NCBI RefSeq assembly: GCF_022539505.1 | Contig: NC_061512.1 | Location: forward strand, 256,572,510-256,636,509 | Direction of reading: 5' to 3' | DNA length: 64,000 nucleotides | DNA from: Lolium rigidum | Lineage: Eukaryota; Streptophyta; Magnoliopsida; Poales; Poaceae | In this document: one piece after another, positions 56,114 to 64,000 of the stretch | Layout: each line of letters opens with the position of its first letter | Position numbering within the stretch: position 1 is the stretch's first letter | The notes under the pieces: model-generated | The model's input: only the letters and a program-made list of their open reading frames with translations | The model's database searches: none | What the model was told of the DNA's origin: nothing | Program-made: the position numbers and the translations under genes

Positions 56114-57278
56114 TGTTGCGGTCAGAATCCCACCAGCGAGCAGCGACGGGTAACACAGGAGAGCCGGGAGCAACTTAGGGCTGCGGCTGGCCCTGGTCCC
56201 TCCGAGCGACGGCCCGCAAAGACTCCGGCACGCACGTCCGATGCTGGTGCAAGGGCGTGCCACCTGACCTATACCCGGTCGGGAAGGTGATGGAGATGCC
56301 TCGCTTAGTTTCCCGCATGGCATACACGTAAACATTAAATACGAGCCTCGATCGGCTCTCAGAGTTGTCTCCGTGAATCGGCTCAAGGAGCCGATCCACC
56401 CATGATTCGCACGAGGTGTACGAATATATGGTGGTCCTGCTTGATCAAGATAAAGCTAAAACGATCTACGACGATTTGGGGTTTTCACCGCATAATCGGA
56501 TCATCCTACTCGTGATTGGGCCTCGCGGCCACGCACGGTGATCGTAAGCCGATCCTAGACAGGGCCTAAAAACCAACACGAGGCTGATCCCCGGAACATC
56601 CTGTCTAGGGCTAGCAAACTACACCCTACGCGCCGCTGGATCCTCCAACCCTTTGTAAGGCCTAACTATTGCAGATATTAAACTAATCCTTGAAGAACAA
56701 GGAGCAACCGTAACGGATCGGATCTACTCGAATAATGATCAAGCGGGGTGCCGCCCCTACGCCTAAGATAGGTGTAAGGGCGGCTAGATGTATAAGGGTT
56801 GCACGACGACGACATATGATACGAAGAACAATGCTAACCCTAACACATCTAAGATAACTACGTTGCTCGCCATCAAAAAGGCTTCAGTACGAGCAACGCA
56901 TGGACGACGAATAAACTTGTACTGCCTAGATCGTAAGATGCGATCTAGGCAGCATGATGCTTACCCGGAAGAAACCCTCGAGACAAGGGAGTTGGCGATG
57001 CGCCTAGATTGGTTTGTGGTGAACGTTGGTTGTTGTTTATTTCATAAACCCTAGATACATATTTATAGTCCGTAGACTTTCTAACGTGGGAATAATCCCA
57101 ACCGTGCACGAGACAAACTCTAACTAACCGACACGTATCCTACTATGTTACAGATACAAGGGCAAACTAGCCCAAACTTTGCATATAAGGCCGATTCACG
57201 TATATTCTTCCATGTATATTCTTCAAGCCCATCTTGATCGCGGCCCACCTCTGATTCGGTCAAATTCTGGTGATAACA
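56114..57278 (-). repeat. 3' LTR of element 4 (1165 bp)
   Basis: Matches 62228-63382. It carries a perfect 12-bp hairpin at 56922-56952 (arms CTGCCTAGATCG and CGATCTAGGCAG) and an 8-bp hairpin ATCGGCTC/GAGCCGAT near 56376. Confidence 0.92.
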
Positions 57279-57469
57279 CATGCCCCCTGGTTTTGGAATT
57301 GATAATTCCAAAATCACTCTGTTCTTTCTTCGTCGGGTCATGTCGTGGCAGAACCGTCGCAGTACCCTTCATCATGATGCCTTGCCTTCTCAACTTCTCC
57401 GCGTGACCTGGCAGTTTTTTTTTAGGCACCACTTCCTTGGAAACTGCTGTGGCATTGAATTTCCACTAT

Positions 57470-57551
57470 ATCCCCTTTTATTTAACCGCTACAAACAGTT
57501 TGCTTCCGCATCCCCTTCGCATTAGCACTCCAAAAGCCCTCCTGCGTAACC
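57470..57551 (+). promoter_or_regulatory. Possible core promoter and leader of the antisense ORF
   Basis: CTATATCCCCTTTTATTTAACC at about 57466-57487 is the only TATA-like patch between the LTR and the ATG. It is followed by a C-rich leader (CATCCCCTTCGCATTAGC). Confidence 0.35.
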
Positions 57552-58070
57552 ATGTCTTCTTCCTCCTCTGCCTCATCGGATCTTTCGACCCAATCCTCCT
57601 CCTCCCGCGAGCCGACGCCGGAGTGGAACCCGGAGGAGGCCCATGCGGCCAACATCCGCCGCGCCATTGAGGCCGGGGAGGAATCCAGCCACGATTTCTC
57701 CGTCTGGTCTGAGGACAACAAGTCCTCGACCGACGGGGAAAGTGACCTCCGCTTCCTCGCCGACGGGGAAACGGAGGAGGAGAGCGATGACGATCGCTTC
57801 TCCTGCGATGACTTCACCTCCCCCGAGGAGGAGGAGGAGGAGAAGGAGGAGGAGGAGGATGACACCTCCTCCGACGAGCCGCCGGCCAAGCGCTTCTGTG
57901 GCTGGCCGGGGAACCTCAGTGACTTCGACAGCGACGACGACGACGCTGACGAGGAGGACGAGGACAACGAGGGCCCGGTCGGCGGCCGCTGGAGCAGCGA
58001 CGACGAGCCCGCCGGGAGTAGCGCCGACAGCGGCGACGACGGCGACGACGAGGGCAGTGATGGCCCGTAG
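57552..58070 (+). CDS. Acidic serine-rich protein encoded antisense to element 4 (172 aa)
   Basis: The ATG at 57552 opens 172 codons ending at TAG 58068-58070. Residues 1-20 are mainly serine. A short conserved-looking part (TPEWNPEEAHAANIRRAIEA, residues 22-41) follows. The rest is strongly acidic (runs such as EEEEEEKEEEED and DSDDDDADEEDED), broken by one basic patch with aromatic residues, AKRFCGWPGNLSDF (about residues 113-126). No transmembrane segment or known domain is seen. Upstream (57470-57545) lies TATATCCCCTTTTATTTAACC, a promoter-like AT patch, then a pyrimidine leader. The ORF lies on the strand opposite to gag, next to the 3' LTR. This is the position known for antisense extra ORFs in some cereal Gypsy elements (maize Grande gene 23 type; knowledge, not a match). 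It is intact while gag is broken. Confidence 0.65.
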   Translation: MSSSSSASSDLSTQSSSSREPTPEWNPEEAHAANIRRAIEAGEESSHDFSVWSEDNKSSTDGESDLRFLADGETEEESDDDRFSCDDFTSPEEEEEEKEEEEDDTSSDEPPAKRFCGWPGNLSDFDSDDDDADEEDEDNEGPVGGRWSSDDEPAGSSADSGDDGDDEGSDGP

Positions 58071-59381
58071 ATAGGACCCTTAGCACAGGATCAGTAGTAG
58101 TAGATAGGGCAATGTATCCCCTAGTACTTTCCTTTGAGAGCAATCAGCTCTTTATGTAAGAAATCCTGCTTATCAATGAAGAACTTCCCCCAATTTGATC
58201 TTGCCGATTTCTCTTGAGCTAATTTAGCCGATTTCCCTTCATACTGATTTTGCCGATTTGTCCCTTTAGCCAATGCTTAATGAGCCGACAGCAACGCATC
58301 GGTCCTTCACAAACCATCCTTCAATTCTTCAGCTGATGTCCTTGAGATCTGGTGGATAATGTAGAGTTTTCAAGAGAGCCCTTAATTTTCTCCCTCCAGC
58401 TCCAGCGATCCTCTTCTGCGAGCACTCATCATTTTGTGAAGAAGGTTGCGACGAAGGATCAGCCGATGACAGTCCAATCGGCTTCTAAAAAACAGAGCAT
58501 CTACCAGGCTAGCTGCCCCCCGAGCCTTAGTCAAGGCGAGAATATTGGTGAGGACGCACAGATCAAGCAAAGGGTTTTGAACTCAGGTAATCTGAGACAG
58601 CCACCATGCAGAGTTAGCCAAACTTGCCCCATTGACCACCTTTCTTCTGCTGAAAGCCGATGTTGCAGACGAAACACCAACAACTTAATGAGAAAGAGGC
58701 TGCCTTGCATGCCAAAACTGATGCTTCTGATAGTACCGCTGAATTGGCGCAAAATCGGCTCCTTGCAACCCAGGCAGCTCTCATTGTTCACCCCCTCACG
58801 GAAGCAGAAGGCCTTGAAGCTGAACTGAAGACCGTCTTGGCGAACATCCGCGCTTTGAACACGCAGCTTGGTAGATCTTGGGTAACTGTACTAGAGTCGA
58901 TGGCTGTGCATCGGCTTTGTTCCTTAGCTCTAAAGTCGATGTTTGTGCATCGGCTATATGTCGTGATGCTGATTTTTTTTTACTGGCCAATTTTTCTATC
59001 GGCCCCCAACACTTCACTGCACACATGTTCATCTGCACATGTTCATCACATGTTCATCTGATTAGGTGCCCCCCGAGCCGAATCTGTCAGGTAACTGCAG
59101 ATATCGGCTCTGTAGTTAGCCAAGGCACTGTATTTGCACGTCGGCTCCGGTAGGACCAATGTTGACTTTTCCTAACTCATCAGCCGACGTAAAACCGCTG
59201 CCCAGTAGATCGATGTTGAACACAAGCAGAACATGTGGTGAGGATAATTTTGGCCGATTGCTGGATTCGGCCTCCATATTGATCGAAGCGCTCAATGAAG
59301 GTTTTGCAATGTTCCTTCATAGATCTTTGGGGCCGATCCCTAGGATCGGCCTCGCCACGTTTGCTCATCGGTTTGTTCTTG
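58071..59381. other. Non-coding interior of element 4
   Basis: No pol-like frame on either strand. The text is dominated by dispersed GCCGAT/ATCGGC motifs. A T-rich patch lies at 58973-58981. A local duplication (TCGATG(G/T)(C/T)TGTGCATCGGCT) lies near 58897 and 58933. Confidence 0.5.
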
Positions 59382-60887
59382 CTACACGGCCAGGCCGGTG
59401 GATAAGACCAGCCTAACCCCGTTCTTCGTGACGTCGATGCGCTCGCAATCGTCCAAATTGGGTGCATCGTCTAATCCTGGAGTACTAAACTCCGTTGGAA
59501 GGATAAGAACCATGTTCGTGCCAGCCGATGTTTCATCATCGGCTTTCCTTTGCTTGGGGCGCCACTCCATTTTTTGTGGTCGACCCTCTTCATCTAGGGT
59601 TCGTTGAATTTTCGCGGCCAGATCAGGCCGCGCCTTCCTTAGCGTGTGCAGGTATAGCCTTTCGGCTTCCTCCAAGCCACGCAGTCGCTGAACCCTACGC
59701 TTTTGGGAACGGCTGAGTCCGTCAGGGCACCACCTTGGCCGGTGGTACCTGTCTTCTTCTTCTTCTTCATAATCGTCTTCCAAATCCTCGAGATCTTCCA
59801 CCCGAGGGGACTCAGCGTGCTTGTTCCGAGGTGGGAGAGGCCCTAAGCGTTGGAATACGGACATGTTAGCTGCCTCCTTCTTCTTTTGTTTACATTCTGG
59901 GCAATTGCCGATTGTAGGCAATCAGCTCATTCCTGAATCCCAGCAGTGTCTGAAGAAGGGACAGTCCCAGTGCCTATCTTCATTGTCTTGCTCCCTTGAT
60001 TTTTCCCTGGCACGGCGCTCATACTCTTCCTCATCGCGATCATGCCGACGATGTCTCCTGGCTTCCCTAGCCAGACGACCTCTTTCATCATCATCATTGG
60101 ATCTTCGGCGTTGGTCATACTGACTCACATACTTGTTGAGGAGGTGATCAGAGAGAGGTCGCTGATATCTTACATTCTTCACCTCTCCCTCTGTGGTGTA
60201 GCGCTTGCCACCGTGACGGAGCCGATCGCGTGGAGCGGCTTCCTCTGTGTCCTTGCTATGAGAGCAGCTGCCCTCATCTCCGTCCTTCCCAGAGTGGTGT
60301 CCAGGTCCTACCATGTTGATGTTGAACGAGAATCCTGGCTGGCAACCTTCAGGGTAAGTGCACCCCACCATGTTAACGGCGGGGAAGGGGTGGGTGTCGA
60401 CCTTCATGGCGTACTGGTTAAAAATCAGACGTCCTTGTTCTATCGCCATTTGGATCTGCTGACGCCACACCCTGCAGTCGTTGGTGGTATGGGAGAACGA
60501 GTTATGCCATTTGCAGTATGGCTTTCCGTTCAGCTCCTGTACCGTGGGGATTTTGAGGCCTTCGGGTAACTTCAACTGCTTCTCCTTAAGTAAGAGGTCA
60601 AAAATTTGCTCAGTTTTAGTTACGTCGAAATCGAACCCTCTGGGCGGGCCTGGTGGCTTAACCCATTTGCAGGACACGGGGGTTGCCCCCCGAGTCCATT
60701 CAGCCACTGCTACCTCTTGATCTCCCGCAGAGCCTTCATCTTCATCTGCCTCAACCAGTACTACCGCACGCTTGAATTTGTCCTGGTACAAGTCCGGGTG
60801 GCGCTGTTCATATAACGACGCTTCGAACCATGTGCGCCAGTGAAGGGTAATCTGCTTGGGAGGCCATATCCTTGACTGGTGATGCAA
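59382..60887 (-). pseudogene. Gag C-terminal region of element 4 (two frames)
   Basis: The frame 60887-59922 has a zinc-knuckle-like patch (YCKWHNSFSHTTNDCRVWR), a linker, and a long R/D/E-rich tail. The next frame, 59921-59382, starts with CPECKQKKK, has an acidic stretch (DLEDDYEEEEED), and then a region before a protease would be expected (MEWRPKQRK, MVLILPTEF). No DTG/DSG active site follows. The 59922-60887 part is frameshifted with respect to the domain at 60808-61164. Confidence 0.65.
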
Positions 60888-62166
60888 GGCCCACCACTGC
60901 CAACTCGACTGCCTCTTTTTCAGTCACACGAGCCGAATAACATCGGTTCCTCAGATTTCTGAAGCGCTGGACGTATTCTACCACGGTTTCTCCACGCTTC
61001 TGACGTATTTGTGCTAGATCGGCAAGGCCAGACTCGGAAGCCTCTGAGTGATACTGCATGTGGAACTGTTCTTCCAACTGCTTCCAAGTCCTGATCGAGT
61101 CTGGTGGCAACGAAGTGTACCACCCGAAAGCCGATCCCGTGAGGGACCGTGCGAAGAACCTCACACGTAGCTCATCTCGCTGCCGAGATCGTGCCCGGCC
61201 TGTGCCAAATATCGGCTCACATGCTCGATGGAGCCGGAACCATCCGATCCATTGAACTTGGAGAAATCAGGGAGCCGATATTTGGGTGGTAGCGGGATCA
61301 ACTCGTACTCGTTGGGGTACGGCTTGGAATAGCCGATTGTCCTCCTTTTCGGCACCATGCCGAGCTGGTCTCTCAGGATCGTATCGATTTGATCCGCGGT
61401 GCCGGGCTGCAGGAGTCGAACTCCGAAGATTCGCCGGAGTGGCATACTTAGCCAGCCATGCTTGCTTTTCCAGCTCTGAGCCAACTGCAGGAGCTGAGCT
61501 CTGGAGGTTTGTTGGAGTGGCATACTTAGCTAGCCACGTCTGCTTCTCAAGATCTGTCGCTGAAGTTCCTCCTGCTTTTCCAGAAGTCTCTGCTGTTGCG
61601 GCCTGGTTTGTGAGCGCCCAGTTACCGCAGTCCGGCACGTATGTGCACGTGTATCCGTGAGGGATCTCCTTAGGCGCCTCATACAAGAACTGGTAGTCAC
61701 TAGGGTCACCACCGATCTTGTAGACGACGTATGCCGGTGAATTCGGCACTTCTGGTGCTGCCAACGCGAACGGCAGCGGTGGACGGGACTGGAGTGGCAT
61801 CTCTCCTTGGTATGTCCCGAGAGCTGGTCCTGACGGAGAGTACTGACGACTCATGATTTCCTGGATTACCCGAAGAGCAACACGCTCCAAAGTGTTCACC
61901 AGGTTCTCAGAGTGGCGGTGTAGCGAATGAGCTACCATGAAGTAAATCTCCTGACGCAGGGACCTGGTGCGTTCTTCTGACGGGGCGGACAGGTCCACTC
62001 CATCGAGCGCGCCTTCAGGTGAGAACCCTTTCCACCTGATGCCACGTGAACGGGTTCTGTGAAAAGAGCCGATGAGGTCGGCTTCGAGGATTGCTTTGAC
62101 CTCGTCATACTTCTTCTTGAGCTCCTCGGTCAAATCCTCGTAGGTGACTGGGGTGCCGTCCGCCAT
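60808..62166 (-). pseudogene. Gag N-terminal and central region of element 4, frameshifted
   Basis: Gag starts at ATG 62166 (ADGTPVTYEDLTEELKKKYDEV). This frame is open to about 61267 and contains two tandem 24-residue repeats with WLAKYATP (61400-61550). The next part, in another frame to 61161, has YELIPLPPKYRLPDFSKFNG, the usual lead into the Retrotrans_gag domain. That domain follows in a third piece at 61164-60808 (FARSLTGSAFGWYTSLPP, TWKQLEEQFHMQY, ETVVEYVQRFRNLRNRC). At least two frameshifts separate the pieces. The element cannot make full Gag from this copy. Confidence 0.8.
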
Positions 62167-62227
62167 CTCAGATGTAGACGACGAGGTGGTTGATGTCGAA
62201 GATTGTCCCACCGGGCGTGCCGGAATG

Positions 62228-63382
62228 TGTTGCGGTCAGAAACCCACCGGCGAGCAGCGACGGGCAACACAGGAGAGCCGGGAGCAACTTAGGGCTGCGG
62301 CTGGCCCTGGTCCCTCCGAGCGACGGCCCGCAAAGACTCCGGCACGCACGTCCGATGCTGGTGCAAGGGCGTGCCACCTGACCTATACCTGGTCAGGAAG
62401 GTGATGGAGATGCCTCGCTTAGTTTCCTGCATGGCATACACGTAAACATTAAATACGAGCCTCGATCGGCTCTCAGGTTGTCCTGTGAATCGGCTCAAGG
62501 AGCCGATCCACCCATGATTCGCACGAGGTGTACGAATATATGGTGGTCCTGCTTGATCAAGATAAAGCTAAAACGATCTACGACGATTTGGGGTTTTCAC
62601 CGCATAATCGGATCATCCTACTCGTGATTGGGCCTCGCGGCCACGCACGGTGATCGTAAGCCGATCCTAGACAGGGCCTAAAAACCAACACGAGGCTGAT
62701 CCCCGGAACATCCTGTCTAGGGCTAGCAAACTACACCCTACGCGCCGCTGGATCCTCCAACCCTTTGTAAGGCCTAACTATTGCAGATATTAAACTAATC
62801 CTTGAAGAACAAGGAGCAACCGTAATGGATCGGATCTACTGAATAATGATCAAGCGGGGTGCCGCCCCTACGCCTAAGATATGTGTAAGGGCGGCTAGAT
62901 GTATAAGGGTTGCACGACGACAGCATATGATACGAAGAACAATGCTAACCCTAACACATCTAAGATAACTACGTTGCTCGCCATCAAAAAGGCTTCAGTA
63001 CGAGCAACGCATGGACGACGAATAAACTTGTACTGCCTAGGATGCGATCTAGGCAGCATGATGCTTACCCGGAAGAAACCCTCGAGACAAGGGAGTTGGC
63101 GATGCGCCTAGATTGGTTTGTGGTGAACGTTGGTTGTTGTTTATTTCATAAACCCTAGATACATATTTATAGTCCGTAGACTTTCTAACGTGGGAATAAT
63201 CCCAACCGTGCACGAGACAAACTCTAACTAACCGACACGTATCCTACTATGTTACAGATACAAGGGCAAACTAGCCCAAACTTTGCATATAAGGCCGATT
63301 CACGTATATTCTTCCATGTATATTCTTCAAGCCCATCTTGATCGCGGCCCACCTCTGATTCGGTCAAATTCTGGTGATAACA
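62228..63382 (-). repeat. 5' LTR of element 4 (1155 bp)
   Basis: Matches 56114-57278 with a 10-base deletion that removes part of the 12-bp hairpin near 63035. Confidence 0.92.
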
Positions 63383-63596
63383 GGTCCACCATAAACAAGT
63401 GAACTGGCCCACCAAGTTAGTGGGCCGGTCCAAGAAAATAGGTGGGGCCCACTTTCCTGTTAACGGGCCGGCCCAGTTAGTATGTGGGGTACACCATAAA
63501 GCAGGTGGGCTGGCCTAACAAGTTAGTGGGCCGGCCCAATAATAAAAGTGGGACCCACTATCCTGTTAAAGGCCCGGCCCACGTACCCAATAGATC
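63383..63596. mobile_element. Inverted-repeat DNA element, right part
   Basis: GGGCCGGCCC-type palindromes continue after element 4. The last 70 bases are the inverted copy of 55826-55900. The outer sequence present at 55419-55825 has no counterpart here, so the right end is truncated near 63597. Confidence 0.6.
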
Positions 63597-64000
63597 ACTC
63601 AAAGTGGTTAATGTGCAAACTGAAACTTCCACCATGATTAATGGCTTTGGTTAGCGGCCCAATGTTCTTCTCTAACAATATGCATACTGAAACCATTTGA
63701 TCATGATAAATCACCCTTACTTCAGACAAGACGAACATGCATAGCAACTCACATGATATTCAACAAAGGTGTAATAGTTGATGGCGTCCCCAGAAACATG
63801 GTTACCGCTCAACAAGCAACTTATAAGAAATAAGATACATAAACTACATATTCTACATCACAATAGTTTTTAAGCTATTTTCCCATGAGCTATATATTGC
63901 ATAGACAAGGAATGAAATTTTAAAGGTAGCACTGAAGCAATTTACTTTGGAATGGCAAAGAAATACCACATAGTAGGTAGGTATGGTGGACACAAATGAC
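63597..64000 (-). mobile_element. Internal fragment of an element 2/5-type Gypsy element, cut by window end
   Basis: From about 63622 the text follows 8777-9160 of element 2 (AACTGAAACTTCCACCATG, GACAAGACGAACATGCATAG, GCAATTTACTTTGGAATGGC) with moderate divergence, on the same strand. Confidence 0.75.

Larger units (their letters stand above)
56114..63382 (-). mobile_element. Element 4: Gypsy-type LTR retrotransposon with decayed gag and an antisense ORF (7269 bp)
   Basis: LTRs 56114-57278 and 62228-63382 with GGTCC at 56109-56113 and 63383-63387. On the minus strand the LTR starts TGTTATCACC and ends CCGCAACA. The gag fragments are on the minus strand, so the right LTR is the 5' one. A primer-site-like GCACGCCCGGTGGGAC adjoins it at about 62205-62222, and a purine tract (CCAGGGGGCATG) adjoins the left LTR at 57279. 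RT and integrase are absent in 4.9 kb of interior. The element is peppered with the hexamer GCCGAT or its complement. Confidence 0.92.

Noticed and set aside
57482..57967. 161-codon serine-rich minus-strand frame
   Set aside because: It is the complement of the acidic GAG/GAC-rich ORF on the + strand; serine runs arise from reading those repeats backwards.

Overview
This is a 64-kb window of nuclear DNA from a grass. The repeat landscape points to the Pooideae, most likely a Triticeae genome (wheat, barley or rye type). Evidence: nested LTR retrotransposons with the TGATACGTCTCC...GACGTATCA ends common in those genomes, PIF/Harbinger, Mutator-like and Stowaway elements, grass-type LINEs, and a plastid-derived trnL-UAG fragment. 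Almost all of the window is transposable-element DNA. Only two genes look like intact host genes: a pair of diverged three-exon paralogues at 18136-19268 and 26227-27450, both on the + strand, predicted to encode small mitochondrion-targeted proteins of unknown function.

Layout. 1-5236: truncated + strand non-autonomous Gypsy-like element (element 1), right LTR 3514-5236. 5237-15282: a minus-strand Gypsy gag-protease element (element 3, LTR 14874-15282), split by a complete 6.7-kb gag-only element (element 2, 6275-12975, target duplication GCGAC). 15362-16677: solo LTR. 16678-17505: GC-rich, possibly LINE 5' sequence. 17900-28100: the gene island, with paralogue A, about 7 kb of MITE, Harbinger and LINE debris plus a 65-bp minisatellite, then paralogue B. 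28112-38270: a 290-bp direct duplication flanking plastid-derived DNA, into which a 4.25-kb solo LTR inserted (28567-37717, TSD CTTTC). That solo LTR contains a 4.9-kb Mutator-like element (30984-35873, TSD TAAATCATA) carrying a zf-XS gene copy. 38271-40600: unrecognised sequence. 40630-45790: a LINE split by a Mutator-like element that holds a decayed PIF/Harbinger transposon (41036-43276, TSD TTA), a Stowaway MITE and an AP2/ERF pseudogene. 45790-47830: intergenic, with a B3-domain fragment. 47830-55418: a diverged LTR fragment split by a complete gag-only element (element 5, 48432-55146, TSD CCTAT). 55419-63596: an inverted-repeat DNA element rich in GGGCCGGCCC-type palindromes, split by a minus-strand Gypsy element (element 4, 56114-63382, TSD GGTCC) with a broken gag on one strand and an acidic ORF on the other. 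63597-64000: another Gypsy internal fragment.

Insertion order can be read from the target-site duplications. Element 2 went into a gag-protease frame that is still open on both sides of the insertion. The zf-XS Mutator element went into a solo LTR, which itself lies in plastid DNA. Elements 2 and 5 are the same family, encode only a Gag-like protein and have no visible pol, so they would depend on enzymes supplied elsewhere. Repeat copies differ repeatedly at CTG/CAG trinucleotides (CTG, CCG, TCG, CTCG or CG). Several transposase frameshifts fall at such sites, so part of the apparent decay may be consensus error.

Limits: family names, percent identities and tRNA or domain matches are judged by eye from sequence knowledge. 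No search was run.
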